A stretch of DNA of 64,000 bases from Chryseobacterium aahli. Lineage in GTDB: Bacteria > Bacteroidota > Bacteroidia > Flavobacteriales > Weeksellaceae. The stretch spans positions 62,001 through 126,000 of the forward strand of contig NZ_JALDNB010000004.1 of NCBI RefSeq assembly GCF_022699665.1, in the 5' to 3' direction. Below are positions 54,305 to 63,259 of the stretch, in pieces. Numbering within the stretch: the first letter of the stretch is position 1; each line of letters opens with the position of its first letter. The translations under genes and the position numbers were made by a program. Under the pieces are notes generated by a model, which made no database searches, was not told where the DNA came from, and was given only the letters and a program-made list of their open reading frames with translations.

Positions 54305-54988
54305 CTATATTGAATTCTCACAAGCTCTCCAAATCGTATCATTCTGCGGAACCGGAGCAATAATCTCTAAATTCTCTTTCGTAACAGGATGTACAAATTC
54401 CAATTTTCTTGCGTGTAAATTTATTCCGCCATCAGGATTTGATCGTGGCGAACCATATTTCAAATCACCTTTAATCGGAACTCCTGTTTTTGATAACTGA
54501 GCACGAATCTGATGATGCCTTCCCGTTTCAAGATCAATTTCAAGAAGATGATAATTATCTAAAGTCTTTATAATGTTATAAGTAAGAATTGCTTCTTTTG
54601 CGCCATCAGTCACTTTGGTAAAAACAATTGCTTTGTTATTTTTCTCGTTCTTCTGTAAATAATGAACCAGTCTTTGGCTTTGAGGAATCATTTCTTTAGG
54701 AACAACTGCCCAATACGTTTTTTTGACCTCTCTGTTTTTAACCATCTGCGTCAAACGGGAAAGTGCTTTTGAAGTTTTAGCATAAATAACCAAGCCCGAA
54801 GTTGGTCTGTCGATACGATGAACCAAGCCCAGAAAAACATTTCCAGGCTTGTTATCTCTTATTTTAATATAATTTTTAATGGAATCCAGCAGAGACTCAT
54901 CTCCAGTTTTGTCGCCTTGTACTAATTGTCCAACTTTTTTATTGATGACCAAAAGGTGGTTATCCTCATAAACAATTTGCTCCTTCAT
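54305..54988 (-). CDS. RluA-family pseudouridine synthase
   Basis: A 227-residue enzyme with the RluA signature VHRIDRPTSGLVIYAKT, in which Asp60 is the catalytic aspartate, and LETGRHHQIRAQLS, which is the RNA-binding and uracil pocket. No S4 domain, so a short RluA-type form. It modifies rRNA or tRNA uridines; target not determined. Two bases separate it from the upstream membrane protein gene, so it is the last member of the panB operon. Confidence 0.92.
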   Translation of the reverse strand: MKEQIVYEDNHLLVINKKVGQLVQGDKTGDESLLDSIKNYIKIRDNKPGNVFLGLVHRIDRPTSGLVIYAKTSKALSRLTQMVKNREVKKTYWAVVPKEMIPQSQRLVHYLQKNEKNNKAIVFTKVTDGAKEAILTYNIIKTLDNYHLLEIDLETGRHHQIRAQLSKTGVPIKGDLKYGSPRSNPDGGINLHARKLEFVHPVTKENLEIIAPVPQNDTIWRACENSI

Positions 54989-54990
54989 AA

Positions 54991-55317
54991 TTACTGACGG
55001 TTCACAGATCTGTTGGTAAACGAAATAATCACTCCACCCAGCAAACCAACTGTTTTAATGAATGAAAAATCAGATTCCACAGGTAGAAAAGCTCCGATAA
55101 TACATAATGCAGCAGCAGCATACATAGGATATGTAAATTTCGCATTAGAAAGCAATGGGGCTTGCAAAACAAAACTCAACCCTATTAAAAGATAAAATAA
55201 TTTTCTTGAAATAATCTCGTTGACTTCCGGCGAAAACATTCCAAACCATCCAATAACCAGACAAAGTATTGCCAACACAGAGATAATCCCCTGCGCCATT
55301 TGTAAATTATTTCTCAT
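54991..55317 (-). CDS. Small four-segment membrane protein
   Basis: A 108-residue hydrophobic protein. Membrane segments fit near 9-26, 38-54, 62-80 and 85-102. No family is recognised. Its start overlaps the panB stop by one base (TAATG) and its own stop lies two bases before the pseudouridine synthase start, so the three genes are tightly coupled. The fixed position does not by itself imply function in pantothenate synthesis. Confidence 0.75.
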   Translation of the reverse strand: MRNNLQMAQGIISVLAILCLVIGWFGMFSPEVNEIISRKLFYLLIGLSFVLQAPLLSNAKFTYPMYAAAALCIIGAFLPVESDFSFIKTVGLLGGVIISFTNRSVNRQ

Positions 55318-56132
55318 TAGTAACTTTCTTTTTCGTTAGGGAAATCAGCACTTTTCACATCTTTCACGTATTGTGCCACAGCTCCGGTGATTTCTGTATA
55401 TAAATCTAAATATCTTCTTAAGAATTTTGGTGAAAAACCTTTGTTCATTCCTACCATATCATGATATACCAAAACCTGTCCGTCACAGTCAGGACCCGCC
55501 CCAATTCCAATTGTTGGAATTGTGATACTTTCTGAAACTTTTTTAGCTAAATCTGCAGGAATTTTTTCTAAAACAATAGAAAAACAGCCTAGTTCTTCCA
55601 AAAGCTTTGCATCACTGATTAATTTTTCAGCCTCTTCTTCATCTTTCGCTCTCACTTTATAAGTTCCGAATTGATAAATAGACTGCGGTGTCAATCCCAA
55701 ATGTCCCATTACAGGAATTCCAGCATTGATGATTTTCTTTATAGATTTTGAAATTTCTTTTCCACCTTCAATTTTTATGGCGTGAGCACCACCCTCTTTC
55801 ATCATTCTTACTGATGATTCCAATGCTTTATCAGGATTACTTTGGTAAGTTCCAAAAGGCAAATCAGCCACGATCAAAGCTCTGTCTATTCCACGCACAA
55901 CACTTTGAGTATGATAAATCATTTGATCCAAAGTGATCGGCAATGTAGTTTCAAAACCCGCCATAACATTAGCTGCCGAATCGCCAATGAGCACGGCATC
56001 GATTCCACCGGCATCTACCATTTTCGCAGTGGTAAAATCGTAAGCGGTAAGCATGGTTATTTTCTCCTTATCGAATTTCATTTTTCGTAAGGTTTCAGTG
56101 GTAACTCTTTTGATTTCAGAATGAACAGACAT
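55317..56132 (-). CDS. panB: 3-methyl-2-oxobutanoate hydroxymethyltransferase
   Basis: A 271-residue enzyme adding a hydroxymethyl group from methylene-THF to 2-oxoisovalerate for pantothenate and Co[43 protein letters not shown] and [22 protein letters not shown] carry the conserved metal-binding and substrate residues ([13 protein letters not shown]). [22 protein letters not shown] is diagnostic. Length is standard. First gene of a three-gene operon. Confidence 0.96.
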   Translation of the reverse strand: MSVHSEIKRVTTETLRKMKFDKEKITMLTAYDFTTAKMVDAGGIDAVLIGDSAANVMAGFETTLPITLDQMIYHTQSVVRGIDRALIVADLPFGTYQSNPDKALESSVRMMKEGGAHAIKIEGGKEISKSIKKIINAGIPVMGHLGLTPQSIYQFGTYKVRAKDEEEAEKLISDAKLLEELGCFSIVLEKIPADLAKKVSESITIPTIGIGAGPDCDGQVLVYHDMVGMNKGFSPKFLRRYLDLYTEITGAVAQYVKDVKSADFPNEKESY

Positions 56133-56149
56133 AATATATGTATTGTTTA

Positions 56150-56178
56150 TAAGTTAAAAAGTCGGCTTCCGCCGACTT
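56150..56178 (-). terminator. Terminator of the Crp/Fnr gene
   Basis: The arms AAGTCGGC and GCCGACTT with loop TTCC at 56159-56178 are followed by five T residues on the minus strand. Confidence 0.9.
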
Positions 56179-56191
56179 GTATATTGAATAA

Positions 56192-56905
56192 TTATAAAAC
56201 TACGTGACCGAGTTTCATGAGTTTATCGTGATTGAGAATCTTAATGTTTCTTCCATCTACTTCAATGAGCTGATCTCCTTTAAATTCAGAAATCAATCGG
56301 ATGGCACTTTCCGTTGCAGTACCGATAATGTTTGCTATCTCTTCTCTTGTTAATGAGATTTTGATGAAACCTTCAGGATCTGTACCTAATTTTTGCTCTA
56401 AAAGAATTAAAATCTCCGCCAATCTTTCTCTAACTGTTTTTTGAGCTAAAAATGTAATGGTGTTTGAAGATTCTCCCAACTCATAAGCTATTTTTTGAAG
56501 CATGATGAATGACAGCTGAGGATCAACCTCAAGAAGATCCATAAAAACTTCTGCAGGTAAAAAAGTACATTCTACATCAGTCATCGCCTCTGCTTTAGCC
56601 TGAAAGTTTTCACCACAAAGCAAAGCACGATATCCGATGATATCACCCTCTTTTATAAATCTTAAAATCTGATCTTTCCCAAAAGAGCCAGACTTCGACA
56701 ATTTTGCAGCTCCTTTTTCCAAAAAATAAACTCCTTTCGGAATTTCACCATCATCAAAAATGATGTCGTGTTTCTGAAAACTCATCTTCTTTTTTGCACC
56801 TAAGTATCTTTCAAAATCAGTATTGGAAAGCCTTTCTTTGAAGGATTTATCGTTAAAAACCCTGGCAAATCTTTCTTCAATAGCAATCTGTTGTTCCTGC
56901 GACAT
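56192..56905 (-). CDS. Crp/Fnr-family transcriptional regulator
   Basis: I place the start at 56903-56905 (MSQEQQIAIEERF) because a longer open frame to 56938 would run past its own promoter. The 237-residue protein has a cyclic-nucleotide-binding fold (about 20-135) with GVYFLEKGAAKLSK and EGDIIGYRALLCG, and a winged helix-turn-helix (about 165-225) with SLTREEIANIIGTATESAIRLISEFK. No Cys cluster for an Fe-S sensor is in the retained sequence, so oxygen sensing of the Fnr type is not shown. Divergent from the cbb3 oxidase assembly gene ccoI, which implies control of the cco genes. Confidence 0.9.
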   Translation of the reverse strand: MSQEQQIAIEERFARVFNDKSFKERLSNTDFERYLGAKKKMSFQKHDIIFDDGEIPKGVYFLEKGAAKLSKSGSFGKDQILRFIKEGDIIGYRALLCGENFQAKAEAMTDVECTFLPAEVFMDLLEVDPQLSFIMLQKIAYELGESSNTITFLAQKTVRERLAEILILLEQKLGTDPEGFIKISLTREEIANIIGTATESAIRLISEFKGDQLIEVDGRNIKILNHDKLMKLGHVVL

Positions 56906-56912
56906 TTTAATA

Positions 56913-56955
56913 TGACATTTATCACAAAAATAGAACATTTAAACTCGATAAACAA
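56913..56955 (-). promoter_or_regulatory. Promoter and Crp/Fnr-like palindrome of the regulator gene
   Basis: Minus-strand TTG (complement of 56953-56955), 20-nt spacer, TATTTTTG (complement of 56925-56932). Directly beyond it is TGA-CATTTA-TCA at 56913-56924, within the sequence TATGACATTTATCACA, close to the Crp/Fnr consensus TGTGA-N6-TCACA. It covers the expected RNA start, so autorepression is likely. Confidence 0.6.
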
Positions 56956-56967
56956 AAAAAATTGTTA

Positions 56968-56975
56968 TAATTTTG
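56968..56975 (+). promoter_or_regulatory. Candidate -7 element of ccoI
   Basis: TAATTTTG lies 15 bp before the ccoI ATG, matching TANNTTTG. No TTG 17-21 nt upstream, which would suit activator dependence. Confidence 0.5.
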
Positions 56976-56989
56976 TCAGTCAATAATTT

Positions 56990-59374
56990 ATGAAGGTGAG
57001 CGAGAACTGTTTTCATTGTGGACAAGACATAGAAAAGGAGAGAATTCCTTTTGATGAGAAAATTTTTTGCTGCAATGGTTGCAAATCGGTCTACGAAATT
57101 CTGAATACCAACAATCTAACTAATTTCTACGAATTAAATAAGCGCGCAGGAATCCGTCCGAACGACGAAAATTCTTCACAGTTTGATTATCTCGACACAC
57201 CTGAAATTTTTGAAAAAATCACTGATTTCTCAGAAGGAAATACAAGTTTGGTCACATTCAAAATCCCAGTGATTCACTGCTCTTCATGCATCTGGCTTTT
57301 AGAAAGTCTTCATACGCTTCATAAAGATATTAAATATTCTCAGGTCAACTTTACAAGAAAGAACTTGCAGATCTCATTCAATCATAACGATTTAAAATTA
57401 AGCGAATTAGCTAACTTTTTAACCAATTTAGGTTACAAACCAGCCATAAGTTTAGAAACTGCTGACAAAAACGAAGATCATTTAGATAAATCTCTTCTGG
57501 TAAAATTAGCGATTGCAGGTTTTGCCTTTGGAAATGGAATGTTCTTAGCCTTTCCAGAATATATTGGTGGCGAAGACGTTTGGATGGAACATTACAAAGG
57601 TTTATTCCGTGTGCTAATGTTTTTACTTTCACTTCCTGTGGTATTTTATTCAGCTTCAGATTATTATAAATCTGCTTGGTATGGTTTAAAAAACAAAATC
57701 GTCAACATTGATGTTCCGATTGTTTTGGGAATTTTCGTGTTATTCGGACGAAGTGTTTATGAAATCATGACTGATTACGGTTCGGGATATTTTGACACAT
57801 TATGCGGACTTCTATTCTTTATGCTACTAGGGAAAATGTTCCAGAAAAGAACGTACAGTTCACTTTCTTACGACAGAGATTACAAATCTTTTTATCCGAT
57901 TGCAGTTACCAAAGTTGATTTCGGTGGGAAACAGCAAAACATTTTGCTTTCTGAAATTAAAATTGGCGACAGAATTTTAGTTAGAAATCAGGAAATCATT
58001 CCGGTGGATGCGGTTTTGATTAACGGTGAAGGAAACATCGACAACAGTTTTATTACCGGAGAAAGCGAAAGTATCAGCAAGCAACCTGGCGATAAAATTT
58101 TTGCCGGAGGAAAGCAAGTCGGATCTTCTCTTGAATTAGAAGTCATTAAAAACGTAGACCAAAGTTATCTAACTCAGCTTTGGAACAAAGAAGCTTTCAA
58201 AAAGCATGAGACGGGATTAGACACACTGATCAACGACATCAGTAAATATTTCACGTTTATCATTTTAGGAATTGCCGTTATTTCAGGAATTTACTGGTCA
58301 TTTATTGATTTAGAAAAAATGTTCCAGGTGATTTCAGCGATTCTGATTATTGCCTGCCCATGCGCATTGGCATTATCTTCTCCATTTACTTTCGGACATA
58401 TTATGAGGATTTTAGGTCGAAATAAATTTTATGTAAAAGATACGCTGACGATTGAGAAAATCTCAAAATTAGATGCCATCGTTTTCGATAAAACAGGAAC
58501 GATTACCGAAAGAAAAAAGACAAATATCAAATTTGAAGGTTCTGAGATCCAGGAATTTGATTTAATGAATGTCAAAACTTTATTAAAAAATTCAAACCAC
58601 CCGCTTTCAAAATCACTGTACGATTTCATTGAAATTAATGATGATTATTTTCCGGTTGAACAATTTGTTGAGATTTCAGGAAAAGGTTACGAAGCAAATG
58701 TAAGAGGCAATTTATATAAAATAGGTTCCGCAAAATATAACAATCAGGAATCTAAAAACCTGGAGACTGCTGTCTACATCAGCAAGAATAACGAGTTTAT
58801 CGGAAAGTTTATTTTTAAAAATGAATACCGGGAAAACCTTAAAAATTTATTTAAAAAAATCGCTCAGTACAAGATTTTCATCTTAAGCGGAGATAATTCT
58901 TCAGAAGAAAGTCAGCTAAAAACTATCATCCCAAATGTGAGCTCGATGGCATTTAACCAAAGCCCCGAGGACAAATTAAACTTCATCCAAAGCCTACAAA
59001 ACAACGGAATGAAAGTCGCAATGTTAGGTGACGGATTAAACGATGCCGGAGCCCTAAAACAAAGTAATGTGGGAATTGCCATTTCTGACGACACCAACAG
59101 CTTTACGCCATCCTCAGACGTGATTATGAATGGCGAAAAAGTCTCACATTTAGACAATTACCTGAATGTTTGCAAAGGATCAATGACGATTGTAAAATTA
59201 ACATTCGTAATCAGTTTTCTTTACAACATTGTTGGTTTGAGCTTTGCAGTTACCGGTCACATGTCACCATTATTTGCCGCCATTTTGATGCCGCTGAGCT
59301 CCATCACCGTGATTTCATTTACTACACTTTCGACCTGGATTCTAGGTCGCAAATATTTTCGAAAAACCGCTTAA
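56990..59374 (+). CDS. ccoI: Copper-type P1B ATPase of the cbb3 oxidase assembly (CcoI/FixI)
   Basis: A 794-residue metal-transporting ATPase. The N-terminal cysteine-rich part (CFHCGQDIEKERIPFDEKIFCCNGC) resembles the DUF2318-like metal-binding extension of CcoI; the HMA domain has HCSSCIWL. The ion-binding CPC is Cys456-Pro-Cys458 in ACPCALAL, the phosphorylation site is Asp500 in FDKTGT, and GDGLNDAGAL is the hinge. Eight membrane segments fit. It delivers copper for CcoN assembly. Divergent from the Crp/Fnr gene, followed by the cco genes on the same strand. Confidence 0.95.
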   Translation: MKVSENCFHCGQDIEKERIPFDEKIFCCNGCKSVYEILNTNNLTNFYELNKRAGIRPNDENSSQFDYLDTPEIFEKITDFSEGNTSLVTFKIPVIHCSSCIWLLESLHTLHKDIKYSQVNFTRKNLQISFNHNDLKLSELANFLTNLGYKPAISLETADKNEDHLDKSLLVKLAIAGFAFGNGMFLAFPEYIGGEDVWMEHYKGLFRVLMFLLSLPVVFYSASDYYKSAWYGLKNKIVNIDVPIVLGIFVLFGRSVYEIMTDYGSGYFDTLCGLLFFMLLGKMFQKRTYSSLSYDRDYKSFYPIAVTKVDFGGKQQNILLSEIKIGDRILVRNQEIIPVDAVLINGEGNIDNSFITGESESISKQPGDKIFAGGKQVGSSLELEVIKNVDQSYLTQLWNKEAFKKHETGLDTLINDISKYFTFIILGIAVISGIYWSFIDLEKMFQVISAILIIACPCALALSSPFTFGHIMRILGRNKFYVKDTLTIEKISKLDAIVFDKTGTITERKKTNIKFEGSEIQEFDLMNVKTLLKNSNHPLSKSLYDFIEINDDYFPVEQFVEISGKGYEANVRGNLYKIGSAKYNNQESKNLETAVYISKNNEFIGKFIFKNEYRENLKNLFKKIAQYKIFILSGDNSSEESQLKTIIPNVSSMAFNQSPEDKLNFIQSLQNNGMKVAMLGDGLNDAGALKQSNVGIAISDDTNSFTPSSDVIMNGEKVSHLDNYLNVCKGSMTIVKLTFVISFLYNIVGLSFAVTGHMSPLFAAILMPLSSITVISFTTLSTWILGRKYFRKTA

Positions 59375-59421
59375 AAGCCCTTATTTAGACTGATTTTAAA
59401 TTAGCCAAAGCCCGTATTTCG

Positions 59422-59452
59422 TGATTAATGTCATTATTTTTCACTAATTTTG
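59422..59452 (+). promoter_or_regulatory. cco operon promoter with Crp/Fnr-like palindrome
   Basis: TGA-TTAATG-TCA at 59422-59433 (in CGTGATTAATGTCATT) precedes a TAATTTTG -7 element at 59445-59452. No TTG -33 is present. This fits a promoter activated by the nearby Crp/Fnr protein, though the palindrome sits closer to the -7 than a usual class II site. Confidence 0.45.
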
Positions 59453-59483
59453 AACCCCGAAAATAGGTTAATTTTGTTGTCTA

Positions 59484-59705
59484 ATGGATATTCTATATTT
59501 AATGATCTTATGCAGTGTTTCTTTAGCTGCAGTTTTCCTGATCGTTTTTATAGTTAATGCCAGAAAAGGACAGTTTGAAGACGATGAGTCACCGGCTGTA
59601 AGAATACTTTTTGATGATGAGGTGAAGGAGAAAGAAGATTCTGGCAACAAGAACGATAAAAGTGAAAAAGGAGAAAGTAATAAATTTGAAGAAAAAAGTG
59701 AATAG
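59484..59705 (+). CDS. ccoS: Cbb3 oxidase assembly protein CcoS
   Basis: A 73-residue protein with one membrane segment (about 3-25) followed by an acidic and lysine-rich tail (FEDDESPAVRILFDDE). Matches CcoS in size, place and the ARKGQFEDDESPAVRIL pattern. CcoS helps insert cofactors into CcoN. Stop lies five bases before ccoNO. Confidence 0.9.
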   Translation: MDILYLMILCSVSLAAVFLIVFIVNARKGQFEDDESPAVRILFDDEVKEKEDSGNKNDKSEKGESNKFEEKSE

Positions 59706-59710
59706 TTAAT

Positions 59711-61972
59711 ATGGAGACACAAAAGTTTAGTTATGACAACAGTATTGTTCGGGCATTCCTATACGCGACCATAGTTTTTGGGATTATAGGATTCGTGTTT
59801 GGGCTGACAGCAGCTTTGATGCTTTTCTACCCTGAGCTTCCTGAATTCTTTTTCGGGACTGATGATACAACGATAAACAGTTTATCATCTGGTAACATAC
59901 AAGGTTTGATCAACACACATGGTGCGTTTGGTTTTGGTAGAATAAGAATGCTGCACACTACGACAGTAATCTTTGCATTTGTATGTAATATCGTTTATGT
60001 AGGGGTTTACTACTCTACACAAAGATTATTAAAAACAAGAATGTATAGTGATACATTGTCTTGGATTCATTTCTGGACTTGGCAGTTCATGATTGTAGCT
60101 ACGTACATCACCTTCTTTATGGGGATCAACACTTCAAAAGAATATGCTGAGCACGAATGGCCAATCGATATCTTGATTGCCGTATCTTGGATTATCTTCG
60201 GTGTAAACATGATTTTAACCATCAAGAAAAGAAGAGTAAGACACCTTTACGTAGCCATTTGGTTCTATCTTGGAACTTGGGTTGCCGTAGCGATGCTTCA
60301 CATCTTCAACAATCTTGAAGTACCTTTATCTTTCTCTGGCTGGAAATCTTATTCAGCATATGCAGGAGCAAAAGATGCTATCGTACAATGGTGGTACGGT
60401 CACAATGCAGTTGCATTCGTATTGACGACTCCGGTTTTAGGTTTAATGTATTATTTCTTACCTAAAGCAGCAGACAGACCTGTATTTTCCTATAAATTAT
60501 CGATTATTCACTTCTGGTCATTGATCTTCGTATACATTTGGGCTGGTCCTCACCACCTTCAGTATACAGCTTTACCGGCATGGGCGCAGGCAGTGGGAAC
60601 TGGTTTCTCAATTATGCTAATCGCACCGTCTTGGGGAGGTATGTTGAATGGTCTTCTTACGTTAAGAGGAGCTTGGGATAAAGTAAGAGAAAATCCTATT
60701 TTGAAATTCTTCGTAGTTGCAGTTACTTGTTATGGTATGGCAACGTTTGAAGGACCGCTTTTAGCAACAAAAAACATCAACAAAATTGGTCACTTTACAG
60801 ACTGGGTTATCGGTCACGTACATTTAGGAGCATTAGGATGGAATGGTTTCATGGCATTCGGTGTTATCTATTACTTGGTACCAATTATGTGGAGAACAAA
60901 AATGTGGTCTGTAAAATTAGCTAACTGGCATTTCTGGTTAGGTACATTAGGAATTATTTTCTACGCAGTACCAATGTACATCGCAGGATTTACTCAAGGT
61001 CTAATGTGGAAGCAATTCAACCCGGATGGAACATTATTATGGAAAAACTGGTTGGATACTGTAACGGCAATTATTCCTTACTACAAATTAAGATTCTTAG
61101 GAGGTTTATTCTATCTTTCGGGTGGTTTATTAATGGTTGTGAATGTTTGGAAAACTGTTAGACAGGGATCATTCCAAAAAGAAGTTCCTGCAGAAGCACC
61201 AGCTTTGGCAAACATCGGGAACAAACGTAAGGAAGGAGAAGGATTCCACCTTTGGTTAGAGAGAATGCCAATGTTGTTAACTGTATTGTCATTACTAACC
61301 ATTTCAATAGGAAGTATGGTAGAGATTATTCCTACCCTATCATTGAAGAAAAGTGTGCCGACGATTTCAGCAGTGAAGCCTTATTCACCGTTAGAATTAG
61401 AAGGTAGAGATTTATATATCCGTGAGGGTTGTAATGCTTGTCACTCTCAGATGGTAAGACCATTCAGAGACGAGATTGTAAGATTTAACGGTAAAAACGG
61501 ACAGTATTCTAAAGCAGGGGAATTCGTTTACGACAGACCTTTCCTTTGGGGATCAAAAAGAACAGGACCAGATTTGCATAGAGAAGGTGGTAAAAACCCA
61601 AGTTCTTGGCATTACAAACACATGTATAACCCAAGATCTACCTCTGCAGGTTCTATCATGCCTCGTTACCCTTGGTTGATTGCAACTAATCTAGACAGAT
61701 CTAAGATGGTTGACAAAATGAAGTTGATGAAAAATACTTTTGATGTACCTTATACAAAAGCTCAAATTGATTCTGCAGATAAATGGGCAGACAACCAGGC
61801 TGCAAAAATTGTAAAAGACATCTACTCTGAAGCAGCTGACTTGAAAGCGGAATACGCTAAAAGACCAGACGTAAAATTGGAGAAGAAGGAAATTGTAGCA
61901 TTGATTTCTTACCTACAAAGATTGGGTACAGATATTAAAACTACTGAAATAAAAACAGCTAGTAATAACTAA
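59711..61972 (+). CDS. ccoNO: Fused cbb3 cytochrome oxidase subunits I and II (CcoN-CcoO)
   Basis: A 753-residue fusion. Residues about 1-480 are CcoN, with haem and copper ligands in WYGHNAVAFVLTTPVLG and WAGPHHLQYTALPAWAQ, and HVHLGALGWNGF; at least twelve membrane segments fit. Residues about 510-753 are CcoO, a membrane-anchored c-type cytochrome whose haem motif is Cys574-Asn-Ala-Cys577-His578 (GCNACHSQMVRPF). The fused form is usual in Bacteroidetes. With CcoP it reduces oxygen to water at high affinity. Followed by ccoQ within 12 bp. Confidence 0.96.
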   Translation: METQKFSYDNSIVRAFLYATIVFGIIGFVFGLTAALMLFYPELPEFFFGTDDTTINSLSSGNIQGLINTHGAFGFGRIRMLHTTTVIFAFVCNIVYVGVYYSTQRLLKTRMYSDTLSWIHFWTWQFMIVATYITFFMGINTSKEYAEHEWPIDILIAVSWIIFGVNMILTIKKRRVRHLYVAIWFYLGTWVAVAMLHIFNNLEVPLSFSGWKSYSAYAGAKDAIVQWWYGHNAVAFVLTTPVLGLMYYFLPKAADRPVFSYKLSIIHFWSLIFVYIWAGPHHLQYTALPAWAQAVGTGFSIMLIAPSWGGMLNGLLTLRGAWDKVRENPILKFFVVAVTCYGMATFEGPLLATKNINKIGHFTDWVIGHVHLGALGWNGFMAFGVIYYLVPIMWRTKMWSVKLANWHFWLGTLGIIFYAVPMYIAGFTQGLMWKQFNPDGTLLWKNWLDTVTAIIPYYKLRFLGGLFYLSGGLLMVVNVWKTVRQGSFQKEVPAEAPALANIGNKRKEGEGFHLWLERMPMLLTVLSLLTISIGSMVEIIPTLSLKKSVPTISAVKPYSPLELEGRDLYIREGCNACHSQMVRPFRDEIVRFNGKNGQYSKAGEFVYDRPFLWGSKRTGPDLHREGGKNPSSWHYKHMYNPRSTSAGSIMPRYPWLIATNLDRSKMVDKMKLMKNTFDVPYTKAQIDSADKWADNQAAKIVKDIYSEAADLKAEYAKRPDVKLEKKEIVALISYLQRLGTDIKTTEIKTASNN

Positions 61973-61984
61973 CATTAAAAGCTC

Positions 61985-62182
61985 ATGATTCCTCAGAACT
62001 TTAAAGATATATTATCCAATACGGAAAATGCAGGTTTGTATCAAACTTTGGCTCTTATTTTCTTTATGTTGTTCTTTATCTGTTTAATTATTTATGTTTT
62101 TAGCAGACCTAAAAAATATTACAGAGAAGAAGAGAACGCACCTCTTGGGGATGATGAAGATGATTTTAATTTAAAAGATTAA
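61985..62182 (+). CDS. ccoQ: CcoQ-like small subunit
   Basis: A 65-residue protein with one central membrane segment (about 20-40) and an acidic C-terminus (EEENAPLGDDEDDFNLKD). Position between ccoNO and ccoP fits CcoQ, which stabilises the complex. Assignment is mostly by place and shape; sequence similarity of such short subunits is weak. Confidence 0.8.
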   Translation: MIPQNFKDILSNTENAGLYQTLALIFFMLFFICLIIYVFSRPKKYYREEENAPLGDDEDDFNLKD

Positions 62183-62194
62183 ACTATTATTGAT

Positions 62195-62253
62195 TATGAA
62201 ATCGCCGTTAGCCTAGTTATTGATAATAACATTTTGACGATGGTGATTTCATA
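62195..62253 (+). other. Intercistronic hairpin between ccoQ and ccoP
   Basis: The 12-bp arms TATGAAATCGCC (62195-62206) and GGTGATTTCATA (62242-62253, one G-U) enclose a 35-nt loop. No T-run follows, so it is not a clear terminator; it could be an RNA processing or stability element. Confidence 0.5.
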
Positions 62254-62282
62254 TGACATTTAAAAACAATAAACATTCACTT

Positions 62283-63161
62283 ATGAAACAAAGAACACCG
62301 GTTTTTGTAAACATCTTGATAATAATGGGGCTTCTTATAGTTTTTTATTATTTATTTGTTCAAAGCTACTCGTTTTTAGCTTCACCTTATTTCTGGGGAA
62401 CTGTAGCAATCAGTGCAATCTTGGCATACATTCACAGTGCAATCGGAGATTTGATTGAAAATAATAAATTCAAAAAATTATCTGACGCAGAAAAAGCAGC
62501 GTACTTATCTGAAAAGAAAATTCCTTTCTTAAAGAGACAGTATGACGCAGCTTTCAAAAAGCAGTCTGATACAGAAGAAAAAGATATCCTTATTGACCAT
62601 GGTTTCGACGGGATTATGGAGTTAGACAACCAATTACCAAAATGGTGGTTAGGATTATTCTACTTTGGAACTGTATTTTGTGTAGTGTATATTTGTGCAT
62701 ATTCTTTCACAGACTTTGCTCACCCATTGAGCGAATATGATGCTGAGTATAAAGAGCAAATGGCATCTATCGAAGAATACAACAAGAGCCAGCCGCCTGT
62801 AACAATAGAAACAGCTGTATTTTCTGAAGATAACATCGCTGCAGGTGAAGAAATCTTCAAAAGCAACTGTGTATCATGTCACTCAGACGGTGGTAAAGGA
62901 GGTATTGGTCCTAACCTGACAGATAACTTCTGGCACAACCAACCTGAGAAAACATTATTCAAAAACGTATTCCACGTTGTAGAAAATGGTGTAACAGGAA
63001 CTGCAATGCAGGCTTGGGGTAAAAACGGAGTATTAACAGGTACAGACATTCAGAATGTTGCTGCTTACGTTTACCACATCAACCAGGAACTTCCACCAAT
63101 TACAACAGACAAAGGCGGAGCACCAGCTTATGGTGATGAAGCCAAGTGGGAGAAACAGTAA
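62283..63161 (+). CDS. ccoP: Cbb3 oxidase subunit III (CcoP), monohaem form
   Basis: I chose the ATG at 62283 (MKQRTPVFVNILI); an upstream ATG at 62253 would lie on the hairpin. The 292-residue protein has two membrane segments (about 8-27 and 33-50) in the first part and a third near 120-138. Only one c-type haem site is seen, Cys196-Val-Ser-Cys199-His200 (NCVSCHSDGGKGGIGPNL), whereas proteobacterial CcoP has two. It passes electrons to CcoO/CcoN. Followed by a hairpin, then ccoG. Confidence 0.93.
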   Translation: MKQRTPVFVNILIIMGLLIVFYYLFVQSYSFLASPYFWGTVAISAILAYIHSAIGDLIENNKFKKLSDAEKAAYLSEKKIPFLKRQYDAAFKKQSDTEEKDILIDHGFDGIMELDNQLPKWWLGLFYFGTVFCVVYICAYSFTDFAHPLSEYDAEYKEQMASIEEYNKSQPPVTIETAVFSEDNIAAGEEIFKSNCVSCHSDGGKGGIGPNLTDNFWHNQPEKTLFKNVFHVVENGVTGTAMQAWGKNGVLTGTDIQNVAAYVYHINQELPPITTDKGGAPAYGDEAKWEKQ

Positions 63162-63184
63162 TTAAAACTTGAAAATATATGATT

Positions 63185-63240
63185 AAACATAATTTGTTAT
63201 TAAATTAAAAAATAGTAACGAATTATGTTTTTTCTTTTTT
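63185..63240 (+). terminator. Probable terminator or attenuator between ccoP and ccoG
   Basis: Arms AAACATAATT and AATTATGTTT with an interrupted stem are followed by a TTTTTTCTTTTTT run. Being inside the cco cluster it may reduce rather than stop transcription of ccoG. Confidence 0.6.
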
Positions 63241-63259
63241 TAAATAAAACCAAACTATA

